Shown here: in pieces, positions 26,588-34,750 of the stretch | How the letters are laid out: every line of letters starts with the position of its first letter | Numbering within the stretch: position 1 is the first letter of the stretch | Source of the DNA: Candidatus Parcubacteria bacterium | Lineage (GTDB): Bacteria > Patescibacteriota > Saccharimonadia > Saccharimonadales > Saccharimonadaceae | Direction of reading: 5' to 3' | NCBI GenBank assembly: GCA_023432445.1 | Contig: JAEYUP010000001.1 | Location: forward strand, 124,001 to 188,000 | Length of the DNA stretch: 64,000 nt | Made by a program: the position numbers and the translations under genes | Notes under the pieces: generated by a model | Told to the model about the DNA's origin: nothing | The model's database searches: none | Seen by the model: only the letters and a program-made list of their open reading frames with translations

Positions 26588-27271
26588 TTACAAACTCCCC
26601 GTCTGATAATAACGCAAAAGCTCATCTGGCATAGCCGGAGCTTCGATTTTTTCTGGAGTAGGAATTATCATAATGACAAATTTAAGCGGTGTGTTCGGTT
26701 GTATATTGTCGCCACTACCCGCCTCGCCGTAAGCAAGCTCTGATGGGATGGTTAGTTCGCGCACCCCACCGACCTTCATACCAACAGTACCTTCAGACCA
26801 GCCCTGTATAACACCTCCTGGGTAAACCGTAAACGGCGCCTTAAGTGAATTGCCGTTGATAGATTGGTCAAAGACTTCACCGTCAGGATTCCATCCGATG
26901 TAATAAGCCGCAAAAGTAGATGATTCGGTGATCTCTTCACCGTTTCCAACTTTCAAGTCTTCCTTAACTAACTTGTCGACGCCACCTTTGTTAAAGGCGC
27001 CTACTCGAGAGCTATACTTATCTAGAGAATCAAAGTATTTATCTGAAAGTGCTTTATTTTGAGCTTCAACCTCTGCTTCGTATTTTTGGTATTCAACCCT
27101 GTACGCGGCAGTAAGCTCATTGACGCGCGACTGTTGGCGCTGATTGTTCTCGTTAGCAACCACAATCATCGCGAACGAGCCGATCGTACCGAAAAACATC
27201 AATACGGCTACCGTCCATAAAAAAATACGCTGTCTTACGCTAGTTGATGACTCGCTGTAACTTTTAACCAT
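26588..27271 (-). CDS. Membrane-anchored FKBP-type peptidyl-prolyl isomerase
   Basis: 227 residues: short cytoplasmic tail, one membrane helix (about 14-38), a coiled-coil-like linker (about 42-75: QRQQSRVNELTAAYRVEYQK and on), then an FKBP domain with AAYYIGWNPDGEVFDQS, GGVIQGWSEGTVGMKVGG and ELAYGEAGSGDNIQPNTPL. Likely folds proteins outside the membrane, while the neighbouring trxB handles thiols inside. The isomerase domain's conserved Asp/Phe/Tyr positions are largely kept. Coupled to pheT. Confidence 0.9.
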   Translation of the reverse strand: MVKSYSESSTSVRQRIFLWTVAVLMFFGTIGSFAMIVVANENNQRQQSRVNELTAAYRVEYQKYEAEVEAQNKALSDKYFDSLDKYSSRVGAFNKGGVDKLVKEDLKVGNGEEITESSTFAAYYIGWNPDGEVFDQSINGNSLKAPFTVYPGGVIQGWSEGTVGMKVGGVRELTIPSELAYGEAGSGDNIQPNTPLKFVIMIIPTPEKIEAPAMPDELLRYYQTGSL

Positions 27272-29745
27272 TAAACTACTTCTCCCTTAGTTGCTCCGGT
27301 GACGCCTGACTCAACCTCTCCCATAACGGCCGCAACTTCATCACTTGTTAATGTCTTATCGTAAGAACCGAGCCGAATCCGAATGGTGACATTCTTAGTC
27401 TCAGCGCCTTCGGCCCTATAAATATCTACCGGTTCGATAGAGGTTATCAAATGGGTCTTTTCGAGTATTTTTTTGGTCTCAGATAGGATCTCTCGGTACG
27501 GCACCTCAGAACCAACCCTGAAACATACGTCTCGCTCCGTACCGGGGTATTTACTAAGAGGTCGGTAATCACTACTCCTGGCGGCTGAAGCTCGGAACAA
27601 CGCCTGCAGATTTAACTCAAAACCAGCAACCGACTCTGGTAGCTTCCAGGCCGAAGCGACGGCTTTACGATATTCGCCCACAATACCTAGGTATGCACCG
27701 GATCTGTTGTCGAAAAGGGCCGCACTTCGCTTTGGCTCAAATGGGGCCACAACTGGGTCGTCACCGACTTTTTCTAGCGGTCGAAAATCCACACTCACAC
27801 CCAACATCTCCGCGATGTAGTCCACATATTTCTTGGCGACGTAATAGGCGGTGGAATCTCCGTTTGGCGCGATCACAAAAGCTACTCGAGAGTGCTCAAC
27901 CGGCACATTCTCGTCAGTTAATCCAGAAGCGATGTCGTGCGTTTTATTTATCTCAAACAGTGCAAAGTTATCATAGCCCGCCTTCTTATTAGCGTGAACG
28001 AGCGGCAGTAGACTTGGCGTCAAACTCTGCCGATAACGTTGCAGCTCCGGGCTAAGGCTATTGACGATACGGTAGGAGTTTTCCGGGTTTTGGCCAGCTT
28101 TTTTGAGACTGTCTTCATGTACAAAACTATAAGTCAGAACTTCATTTGCACCAGCTCGCACCAAGTATTGGCGCAGCTTGGAGCGAAACGTATCGAACCC
28201 ACTAGGCTCAACCGCTTTGGTGTTTCTACTTGGTAAAGTCAAATTGATCGTGTCAAACCCAACCATTCGTCCAACTTCTTCAACAATGTCTTCGGCGATA
28301 TGGATATCTTCACGCCAGTAAGGCACCGTGACTGTGGCGGTTAAGTGCGAAAAAGCTACGTCGAACCCGACATTTTCCAAGATCGTCACGATGTCTTCAG
28401 CGCTCAACTGGACGCCAAGCACGCTGTTTACTAGGTCTTCGGTTACTGTCACTACTCCCGGCCTTCTTTCGCCAGGATAATCATCGGCCACAAAGCTGGC
28501 AACTTTTGCGCCAGCATTTTCTTGTAGTAATCGAACCACTTCGGCGAGTGCCGGACCGCCAAGTGGAGCAGGAATGCCCTTAGTAAACCTAGTTACGGCC
28601 TCGCTGAATATACCGTGTCTCATCTGAGAAGTGCGTAGGTGGTACAGGTCGAACGTAGCCACCTCAAGCAACACTCGCTTGGTAGTTTCGTCGACCGCCG
28701 TAGTCGCGCCGCCCATTATGCCGGCCAGACCAACCGCCACATCACCAGCCGCGATTACGATGTCAGACTCGTCAAGCTCGATGACCTTACCGTCGAGCAG
28801 CTCCAAAGTCTCGTCTGTCCGAGCAGTCCGCACATGAACCACGCCGCTTCCGCCGCTAACTGCCAGTAGTTTGTCGTAGTCATAAGTATGCGACGGCTGA
28901 CCAGTCAATAGCATCACAAAATTGGCAGCATCGACAGCAGCGTTAATCGGTCGGATGCCAGAACGACTCAGGTAGGTCTGCATCTGGATAGGAGACAGAG
29001 CGTTTTCGTTGATGTCAGTCAGGAGAACGGCCTGGAAACGATCAGACAGTGTCGGGTCATCGATAGCCACCTGCAGAGACTCACCTTCAACACCCTCAAG
29101 CTTGCGATCTAACTGAAGCCAGTCGGGGTTCGAAAAAGGCAGTCCTTGAATACCGGCAACTTCACGCGCAAAACCAATCACCCCAAAGGCGTCAGGTCGG
29201 TGCGTTAATGACTTGTTCTCAATATCAAGCAGGTAGTCGTCCAGTTCGTATAGGTCGCGGAAGGAGTCGCCAGGTTTAGCGTTTTTATCAATAATCAATA
29301 TCCCGGTGTGGTCGTCGTATAAGTCCAATTCTTTAGCGCTAGCCAGCATGCCATTGCTAACCACGCCTCTGAGCTGTTTGGCGCCCAAAACAAACGGCTC
29401 TTTGTCGCCGTAAGTTTCCGGTACGACACTCTCAGGCGGTAGCCAAGCAACCAAAATGCCAGCCTCTACGTTTGGAGCGCCGCAAACAACTTGGACATAG
29501 CCATCGTCATTGCGATCCACTCCCTGGCGAACGCCGCCATCGTCGATAGTAGTAAGACTTAGGTGGTCCGTACCCTCAAGTGGGGCGCAGGTAACAACTC
29601 TGGCAACAATGACATCTTTATATTTGTCGCCGATGTACTCCACACCCTCTATCTCGACCAGTCGTTCGCCGATAAGGATCGTTAATTCGTCAATCGAAAG
29701 ATTGATGTCGGTGTATTGTTTGAGCCAGTTTAGTGAAACAATCAT
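27271..29745 (-). CDS. pheT: Phenylalanyl-tRNA synthetase beta subunit
   Basis: 824 residues, normal length. N-terminal EMAP/OB tRNA-binding domain (about 40-150; VVCGAPNVEAG), B3/4 editing domain with the HRPDAFG motif, B5 domains, catalytic-like core, and a C-terminal FDX-ACB anticodon-binding domain (YPGTERDVCFRV onwards, near 735). Assembles with PheS as an alpha2-beta2 enzyme that charges tRNA-Phe. Its start overlaps the pheS stop by ATGA. Confidence 0.97.
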   Translation of the reverse strand: MIVSLNWLKQYTDINLSIDELTILIGERLVEIEGVEYIGDKYKDVIVARVVTCAPLEGTDHLSLTTIDDGGVRQGVDRNDDGYVQVVCGAPNVEAGILVAWLPPESVVPETYGDKEPFVLGAKQLRGVVSNGMLASAKELDLYDDHTGILIIDKNAKPGDSFRDLYELDDYLLDIENKSLTHRPDAFGVIGFAREVAGIQGLPFSNPDWLQLDRKLEGVEGESLQVAIDDPTLSDRFQAVLLTDINENALSPIQMQTYLSRSGIRPINAAVDAANFVMLLTGQPSHTYDYDKLLAVSGGSGVVHVRTARTDETLELLDGKVIELDESDIVIAAGDVAVGLAGIMGGATTAVDETTKRVLLEVATFDLYHLRTSQMRHGIFSEAVTRFTKGIPAPLGGPALAEVVRLLQENAGAKVASFVADDYPGERRPGVVTVTEDLVNSVLGVQLSAEDIVTILENVGFDVAFSHLTATVTVPYWREDIHIAEDIVEEVGRMVGFDTINLTLPSRNTKAVEPSGFDTFRSKLRQYLVRAGANEVLTYSFVHEDSLKKAGQNPENSYRIVNSLSPELQRYRQSLTPSLLPLVHANKKAGYDNFALFEINKTHDIASGLTDENVPVEHSRVAFVIAPNGDSTAYYVAKKYVDYIAEMLGVSVDFRPLEKVGDDPVVAPFEPKRSAALFDNRSGAYLGIVGEYRKAVASAWKLPESVAGFELNLQALFRASAARSSDYRPLSKYPGTERDVCFRVGSEVPYREILSETKKILEKTHLITSIEPVDIYRAEGAETKNVTIRIRLGSYDKTLTSDEVAAVMGEVESGVTGATKGEVV

Positions 29746-30758
29746 GATTTAAACTTCCTTAAAAACGCCAGTCGACCTGACTCAAAATGACGCAGGTCTT
29801 CCACGCCGTACTTCAGCATTACCAATCTTTCGACCCCGCCGCCCCAGGCAAAGCCACGATATTCGGTCGGGTCGATGCCCGCTTCGACCAAAACATTAGG
29901 GTGGATCATACCGCAACCTAGCATCTCGAGCCAATCACCGGGCTTGCCACCAATCGATGCTGGTTTTTCAATAGCGAACTCTAGGCCTGGCTCCACGAAT
30001 GGGAAATAAGCAGGCTGAGTTTTAATGCGGATGGTCTGGCCATAATACGCCTCAAAGAAACTCCTAAGGGTGCCTAGCATCTGGCCCAGGCTGGCATCTT
30101 TGCTCACATAGACACCCTCAACCTGGTAGAAGGTATGTTCGTGAGTTGCGTCGACATCTTCGTTACGGAAAACACGACCGTAACTAATAGCCGCAATCGC
30201 TTCGCCGCGCTCTAGGGCGGCCTTTCCGTCTTTTAAGATACGGTGCTGCATAGTCGATGTATGAGCCGGTGGGATGAAGCCCTCTTCGGTGCGGAAGGTG
30301 TCATAACCGTCCCTGGCTGGGTGATCTTCAGGAAAGTTAAGAGCGCCAAACATGTGAAAATCATCGTCTATCTGTCTAGACTCGATGGCCTCAAAGCCCA
30401 TCCGAGTGAAAATGTCTATAACTCTTTCCAACTCGCTCATTAGCGGATGGGTAGCCCCTAGCTCGGTAGGTAAAAGTTCAGGAGCTGATTCGTTCTCACC
30501 CCAGGGTGCCGTAACGTCCAAAGCCACCACCTCGGCAGAATCAAGCGCCTCTTGGCGCTTAACTACAGCTTCGTCGATAGCCTTCTTCAACTCGTTAACC
30601 CTCTGGCCAAACGTAGCCCGCTCTTCAGGGGCGAGTGACCCGATTACGCTATAAAGCTCTCGAAGTTCTGGCGCCCGCAACACATCGCGAGGCGTATCGC
30701 TATTCATAACGCGATCAATAAGTGATTGTCGCACTCCCTCTATATCATGTGTCGGCAT
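29742..30758 (-). CDS. pheS: Phenylalanyl-tRNA synthetase alpha subunit
   Basis: 338 residues. N-terminal helical arm, then class II catalytic core: HPLMSELERVIDIFTRMGFEA, DTFRTEEGFIPPAHTSTMQHRIL (motif 2 region), FYQVEGVYV, and motif 3 GFAWGGGVERLVMLKYG near the end. First gene of the operon. Its ATG lies 9 bases after TATAAT, without a ribosome binding site. Confidence 0.97.
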   Translation of the reverse strand: MPTHDIEGVRQSLIDRVMNSDTPRDVLRAPELRELYSVIGSLAPEERATFGQRVNELKKAIDEAVVKRQEALDSAEVVALDVTAPWGENESAPELLPTELGATHPLMSELERVIDIFTRMGFEAIESRQIDDDFHMFGALNFPEDHPARDGYDTFRTEEGFIPPAHTSTMQHRILKDGKAALERGEAIAAISYGRVFRNEDVDATHEHTFYQVEGVYVSKDASLGQMLGTLRSFFEAYYGQTIRIKTQPAYFPFVEPGLEFAIEKPASIGGKPGDWLEMLGCGMIHPNVLVEAGIDPTEYRGFAWGGGVERLVMLKYGVEDLRHFESGRLAFLRKFKS

Positions 30759-30767
30759 ATTGGTTTT

Positions 30768-30773
30768 ATTATA
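30768..30773 (-). promoter_or_regulatory. -10 box of the pheST operon (near-leaderless)
   Basis: TATAAT on the minus strand, 9 bases before the pheS ATG. No T-box-like or peptide-attenuator leader is present, unlike many pheST operons. Confidence 0.6.
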
Positions 30774-31013
30774 CTATTGACCCGGTGAAACCGCTAGTAA
30801 AATGACAACTGCGCTCACTACCGCTAGCGCTATAAGCACCCAAACCCAAGCATGGCGAGCCGTTAGTGCAGTACCTTCAACATAGCGCGAATCATCAACG
30901 CCGTCAGGCAACTCGGTTTCGGCTGCTTTCTGACGAGCTTTCTCTTGTAGCTCCTTGGCAATTTTGTTCTGGAGCGGAGACCGCGTATCTTGTTGTTTCA
31001 AATATAATCCCAT
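30774..31013 (-). CDS. Small tail-anchored membrane protein, unknown
   Basis: 79 residues: a charged, helical N-terminal half (PLQNKIAKELQEKARQKAAE), a short acidic linker, and one C-terminal membrane helix (about 52-74) ending in SPGQ. No family recognised. Its own TGGTATGAT box lies 6 bases before the ATG, and its stop lies just before the pheS promoter, so it is likely a separate small unit that may read through into pheST. Divergent from the aquaporin gene. Confidence 0.6.
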   Translation of the reverse strand: MGLYLKQQDTRSPLQNKIAKELQEKARQKAAETELPDGVDDSRYVEGTALTARHAWVWVLIALAVVSAVVILLAVSPGQ

Positions 31014-31019
31014 ATACCT

Positions 31020-31028
31020 ATCATACCA
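31020..31028 (-). promoter_or_regulatory. Extended -10 promoter of the small tail-anchored protein gene (leaderless)
   Basis: TGGTATGAT on the minus strand ending 6 bases before the ATG at 31013; same box and spacing as the PAP2 gene. Confidence 0.6.
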
Positions 31029-31034
31029 GACCCC

Positions 31035-31061
31035 TAGACAACTTTCCGTTTATGTTATACT
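31035..31061 (+). promoter_or_regulatory. Promoter of the aquaporin gene
   Basis: TAGACA at 31035 and TGTTATACT at 31053-31061 (extended -10). Leader of about 26 bases with AAGGAGGG 9 bases before the ATG, so this mRNA is led, not leaderless. Confidence 0.6.
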
Positions 31062-31093
31062 GGGGTCATATTTACCAGTAAGGAGGGAAATAT

Positions 31094-31879
31094 ATGGCTA
31101 CCAAAAAAGCCACGTCTACAAAAAGAAAAGTAACTACTAAGTCAGCGTCTGTATCCGCTTACAGTAGTGTTCGAGACCATGTTGCGTCATCACTTCGCAG
31201 TGTTGGCTTGTGGCGAGCTCTCAGTGCCGAATTCATCGGTACTTTCTTGCTCGCTAGCATCATCATCGTTGGTCAAGGTCAACCAATCTTCGTCCTATTC
31301 GGACTAGTTGGTATCGTCCTAATGATCGGCGCTGTGTCGGGTGCGCACGTCAACCCAGCGGTGACAGTTGCTGCATGGGTAACAAAGCGAATCGGCTGGC
31401 TCCGCGCCCTTGGCTACATCCTGGTCCAGGTTCTAGGTGCAGCAGTCGCCTTCTTCACTCTCAAGGCCTTCCTTGGTGGTGTCGACGCTCCGTCAGCTGA
31501 AGCGGTTGCTTATGGCGCTACAGCCCAACAGCTTTTCCAAGCTAACCCAGTTGCTGAGCTCGCAGGCAAAGAGTGGTACGCACTATTTGCCGAGGTACTT
31601 GGTACTGCAATCCTTGGATACGCCGTCGCTCACGGTACTCGCGTCAAGGACAGCCTAACATCGGCCTTCTCAAACGGTCTAGGTATCTTTGTCGCTTTGA
31701 TGGTTGGCATCACAGTCGCTGGTTACGTTGGTGCAAGCAGCATCATCAACCCAGCAGTTGCTACCGCCCTACAAGCATTCGACGCTTCATTCTGGAGCTA
31801 CGCAATCTACGCTCTAGCACCAGCTATCGGTGCGATCGTTGGATTCGTTCTATACGACGTCGTTCGCGGCAACAAATAA
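31094..31879 (+). CDS. Aquaporin / glycerol facilitator (MIP family)
   Basis: Passive channel for water or small polyols, 261 residues. After a basic 35-residue N-terminal extension (MATKKATSTKRKV...) there are six membrane helices and both NPA half-helices: HVNPAVTVA (about 79) and IINPAVATA (about 220). The residue after the second NPA is Val, so the selectivity filter is not clearly water- or glycerol-type. The coding sequence is unusually rich in optimal-looking codons and has a strong AAGGAGGG site, suggesting high expression. Followed by a strong hairpin terminator. Confidence 0.92.
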   Translation: MATKKATSTKRKVTTKSASVSAYSSVRDHVASSLRSVGLWRALSAEFIGTFLLASIIIVGQGQPIFVLFGLVGIVLMIGAVSGAHVNPAVTVAAWVTKRIGWLRALGYILVQVLGAAVAFFTLKAFLGGVDAPSAEAVAYGATAQQLFQANPVAELAGKEWYALFAEVLGTAILGYAVAHGTRVKDSLTSAFSNGLGIFVALMVGITVAGYVGASSIINPAVATALQAFDASFWSYAIYALAPAIGAIVGFVLYDVVRGNK

Positions 31880-31894
31880 ACCGGTTTAAACCGA

Positions 31895-31926
31895 TAAAAA
31901 ACCCGCAGATACAGGCGGGTTTTTTA
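31895..31926. terminator. Bidirectional terminator between the aquaporin gene and rmuC
   Basis: AACCCGC (31900-31906) pairs with GCGGGTT (31915-31921), flanked by an A-run and a T-run, so it can serve both convergent genes. Confidence 0.88.
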
Positions 31927-32994
31927 GTCCTCTTGGAACGGCTTGTCTAGCAACAGTGCGTCAACGGCTGGACTTGTTCCGGCAATTTTAGTAACGTCAG
32001 TGTCGACTTTAGCCAGCTCTTTGTGGGCATTGTTGTAGTGACCAACGGTTGTGCCAAGCGACTTACCAAGCTTTTCCATGTAACTATCGAAATTGGAAAT
32101 ATGCCGCCCCAACTTACCAACCTGAACCTGAATGTCCTTAGCCTGCTCCTCTATCTGAAGGCTGCGAAGCCCTTGCAAGACAGTCTGGAGGTACGCCATG
32201 AAGCTAGTCGGACTGACTATAACAACGTGCTTCTCGCGGAAAGCGTATTCTATGAGATCACGAGCGCTGGAGCCAGTTCCAACATCGCCAATCAGAAGGT
32301 CGTAGTACAGAGACTCGCTTGGTATAAACATAAAGGCAAAATCCATCGTGCCTTCGGCCGGTCGAATATACTTGCTGGTCTCGTCTATCCGGCCCTTAAG
32401 GTCGTTTCGCACCTTCTTGAGCCAGTCCTCGCGCTCAGATTTGGTAGACGACGCCACCATGCGGTTGTAGTTCTCTAGACTAAACTTGCTGTCCACGGCT
32501 AGCATCTGGCCCTTGTCCAAGAAAACAACGGCATCGGCTATCAAGCCATCTTTAAAACCGTACTGCATCTTAAACTGCTTACTAGATAAAATGTTAGACA
32601 ACACCGACTCAAGATAATACTCGCCGAAAACGCCGCGCTGCTTCGGGTTCTGCAGAACATTTTGCAGAGTCTTGAGCTCATCAGCGACATCAACGACTCG
32701 TCGGTTGGTCTCGTCAAGTTTCGCCAGGCGCTGCGTCACGTCGCCGACTATTTTCATGCTTTCACTCAACTGCTTCTGCATAGACGTCTGCATCTGGGCC
32801 GAGCTACGCTCCATCTTGTCGCCGAGCGACTCTTGTAAGCCAGCGATAGTCCGATTAAGCTCTGTCACGTCGGCCTTAAGAAGCTCAACGCCACCTGTCT
32901 GCTTTAGGTCCCGCAATCGCTGCGCTACCACAAAAAGGGCCAGAGCAAGGCCTATGACGCCAACAACAAGTAATACCAAGACCACCGATTCCAT
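31924..32994 (-). CDS. rmuC: DNA recombination protein RmuC
   Basis: 356 residues: N-terminal membrane helix (about 3-25), a long coiled coil (about 30-125) and the RmuC nuclease-like domain with GVFGEYYLESVLSNIL, VDSKFSLENYNRM and EKHVVIVSPTSFMAYLQTV. Known in other bacteria to limit inversions and DNA rearrangements; the enzymatic activity is not well defined. A TGGTATACT box ends 6 bases before the ATG. Terminates at the shared hairpin. Confidence 0.9.
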   Translation of the reverse strand: MESVVLVLLVVGVIGLALALFVVAQRLRDLKQTGGVELLKADVTELNRTIAGLQESLGDKMERSSAQMQTSMQKQLSESMKIVGDVTQRLAKLDETNRRVVDVADELKTLQNVLQNPKQRGVFGEYYLESVLSNILSSKQFKMQYGFKDGLIADAVVFLDKGQMLAVDSKFSLENYNRMVASSTKSEREDWLKKVRNDLKGRIDETSKYIRPAEGTMDFAFMFIPSESLYYDLLIGDVGTGSSARDLIEYAFREKHVVIVSPTSFMAYLQTVLQGLRSLQIEEQAKDIQVQVGKLGRHISNFDSYMEKLGKSLGTTVGHYNNAHKELAKVDTDVTKIAGTSPAVDALLLDKPFQED

Positions 32995-33000
32995 ACTTCT

Positions 33001-33009
33001 AGTATACCA
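33001..33009 (-). promoter_or_regulatory. Extended -10 promoter of rmuC (leaderless start)
   Basis: TGGTATACT on the minus strand, 6 bases (AGAAGT) before the rmuC ATG. Nearly the same string precedes the hydrolase gene at 36882. Confidence 0.75.
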
Positions 33010-33021
33010 CCCTGAAAGAGT

Positions 33022-33456
33022 TTAGAGCGCCAAGACTATTTGCGTCACTACAACAATCCCGACCGTTATGGCCATCGCCAGCCACAACTTGCTAACATGC
33101 GCCACCAGCTGAAGTAGACCGTACGACAACATAAAGAGACCGACTGACCAGATAAGCGTTTCACCCCAGCCGAGACCTACCAGTGCTCCACCTAAGGTCC
33201 ATAGTATTGCCATCGAGCCGATGGAAATGATCAAAGGACGGGCCACGAATAGCCGCACCAAAAGCAGCGTCCCTGCAGTGACGGAAATAACGTGCGCCAC
33301 GCCGCCAGCTGCTAGCGGCTCTAAGGCATACTGGTCCAGAATTATCCAGCTCACGTACCACACCAACCCTACCAGTGCGCCGGTTATAATACCTGTCATA
33401 TTGTCCCACCAACGCGGGATGATCACCTCGTCAGGCTCAACGATGACCTTTGCCAT
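33022..33456 (-). CDS. Four-to-five-helix membrane protein, unknown
   Basis: 144 residues from ATG 33456, chosen because AAGGAG lies 7 bases upstream; it overlaps the end of the PAP2 gene by 20 bases. A 20-residue cytoplasmic start (VIVEPDEVIIPRWWDN) is followed by about four membrane helices with glycine-rich turns (GALVGLGWGET). No motif recognised. Cotranscription with a lipid phosphatase suggests an envelope role, by context only. Confidence 0.6.
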   Translation of the reverse strand: MAKVIVEPDEVIIPRWWDNMTGIITGALVGLVWYVSWIILDQYALEPLAAGGVAHVISVTAGTLLLVRLFVARPLIISIGSMAILWTLGGALVGLGWGETLIWSVGLFMLSYGLLQLVAHVSKLWLAMAITVGIVVVTQIVLAL

Positions 33457-33943
33457 GACTTTTCTCCTTTTTCTGCCCACCCACTTTTTCATTACCGTAC
33501 CACAACGCACCAAGTAAAGCGATTGCTACGCCGCCAATGATATCTAACGGCGTATGCACCAACGCCAGCACTCGGCCAACACCAACTAGCAACACTAACG
33601 CAACCAGCAAAATGGTCGTCTTCTTCATCCTGGTCTCAAACCAAACCGCACAGACAATAGCTGTCACAAACAGCATATGGTCAGACGGAAAACCAGGGTT
33701 ATCGAGATAAGCCGCACCGGGAGCCAGACCTAAAGTCTCAAACGGCCGAAGTTCAGCCGGCTGATATACAGTGCCTATAAGCTTTGCCAGCAGAAAAGCC
33801 GTCAGTCCCGCCATCAGAATCCGGCTATAAGACTTGATCCGTCGCCCCTTAGGGATTTTAACAACCAAAACAACCACCGCGATAAGGGCAATCGGGATCA
33901 CCAATCCATCAGCTATAACTCTTATAATGAGGTCGGTTGTCAT
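33437..33943 (-). CDS. PAP2-family membrane phosphatase
   Basis: 168 residues with several membrane helices and the three phosphatase motifs: KLIGTVYQPAELRPF (KX6RP-like), FPSDHM (PSGH variant with Asp for Gly) and GRVLALVHTPLDIIGG (SRx5HxxxD type with Gly for Ser). Such proteins dephosphorylate undecaprenyl pyrophosphate or phosphatidic acid at the outer face of the membrane. The substrate is inferred. The C-terminus is lysine-rich and overlaps the next gene. Confidence 0.86.
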   Translation of the reverse strand: MTTDLIIRVIADGLVIPIALIAVVVLVVKIPKGRRIKSYSRILMAGLTAFLLAKLIGTVYQPAELRPFETLGLAPGAAYLDNPGFPSDHMLFVTAIVCAVWFETRMKKTTILLVALVLLVGVGRVLALVHTPLDIIGGVAIALLGALWYGNEKVGGQKKEKSHGKGHR

Positions 33944-33949
33944 GACCTT

Positions 33950-33958
33950 ATCATACCA
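33950..33958 (-). promoter_or_regulatory. Extended -10 promoter of the PAP2 gene (leaderless start)
   Basis: TGGTATGAT on the minus strand ending 6 bases before the ATG at 33943. Confidence 0.6.
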
Positions 33959-34010
33959 CTTGTAGAAATCTATAAAAAGTTAATGGTTATTTAAATTTCG
34001 ATGTGTACAG

Positions 34011-34016
34011 TAGAAT
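34011..34016 (+). promoter_or_regulatory. -10 box of the two-component operon
   Basis: TAGAAT about 23 bases before the GTG; the leader holds AAAAGGAG at 34027-34034. Confidence 0.5.
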
Positions 34017-34039
34017 AAAAGTAATCAAAAGGAGCCGCC

Positions 34040-34750
34040 GTGAAAGTCCTGCTAGTTGAAGATAACCCTCGTCTCGCTGAACGCATGAAACACCGCCTTA
34101 AAGATTGGTACATAGTAGATAGCGCCTCTTCTGGACACGAGGCGCTAGTCTCGATAGCCGCACGCAAATATAATGCGGTGATATTGGACTTAAACCTCCC
34201 AGACATGCATGGTCTTGAGGTTTGTAGGCGTATTCGAACTATCTCTGTCGAGGTCCCGATACTTGTTGTAACCGGGGAGGACGGCACTCCAAGCAAAGTC
34301 GAACTGTTAAATAATGGCGCTGACGACTATCTCACTAAACCCTTCGACTCAGACGAACTGCGCGCTCGTCTTAATGCACTGACCAGGCGACGCTTCAAGC
34401 AACCTATAGCAACAGTCATAGAGGTCGGCGATCTCACCATAGATCCCGCAAAAAGAATAGTTAGTCGAGCCGGAATTGACATAAAGCTACGCAAGAAAGA
34501 ATTTGACATTCTAGAGTACCTCGCCCTCAATCGTGGGCGAGTTCTTACAAGAGAGATGATAGTTCAACACGCCTGGAGCTCCACTAGCTCCAGCTGGGTA
34601 GGTTCCGTAGACGTCCACATCAAGCATCTAAGAGACAAGGTAGACAAACCTTTTTCTTATTCACTTATTAAAACGGTCTATGCCGTCGGGTACATATTAG
34701 ATGCGCCAGATTTGCCGTCCGCCGAAGTGCGAGATAAGCAATTACGATGA
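34040..34750 (+). CDS. OmpR/PhoB-family response regulator
   Basis: 236 residues. Receiver domain with acidic pair VEDN (8-10), phospho-acceptor Asp in VILDLNLPD (about 51), Thr in VVTGEDG and Lys in YLTKPFD. C-terminal winged helix from about 130 (VEVGDLTID, LTREMIVQHAW, VDVHIKHLRDKV, VYAVGYIL). GTG start behind AAAAGGAG. The stop overlaps the kinase start by ATGA, so the pair is translated together. Targets unknown. Confidence 0.93.
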   Translation: MKVLLVEDNPRLAERMKHRLKDWYIVDSASSGHEALVSIAARKYNAVILDLNLPDMHGLEVCRRIRTISVEVPILVVTGEDGTPSKVELLNNGADDYLTKPFDSDELRARLNALTRRRFKQPIATVIEVGDLTIDPAKRIVSRAGIDIKLRKKEFDILEYLALNRGRVLTREMIVQHAWSSTSSSWVGSVDVHIKHLRDKVDKPFSYSLIKTVYAVGYILDAPDLPSAEVRDKQLR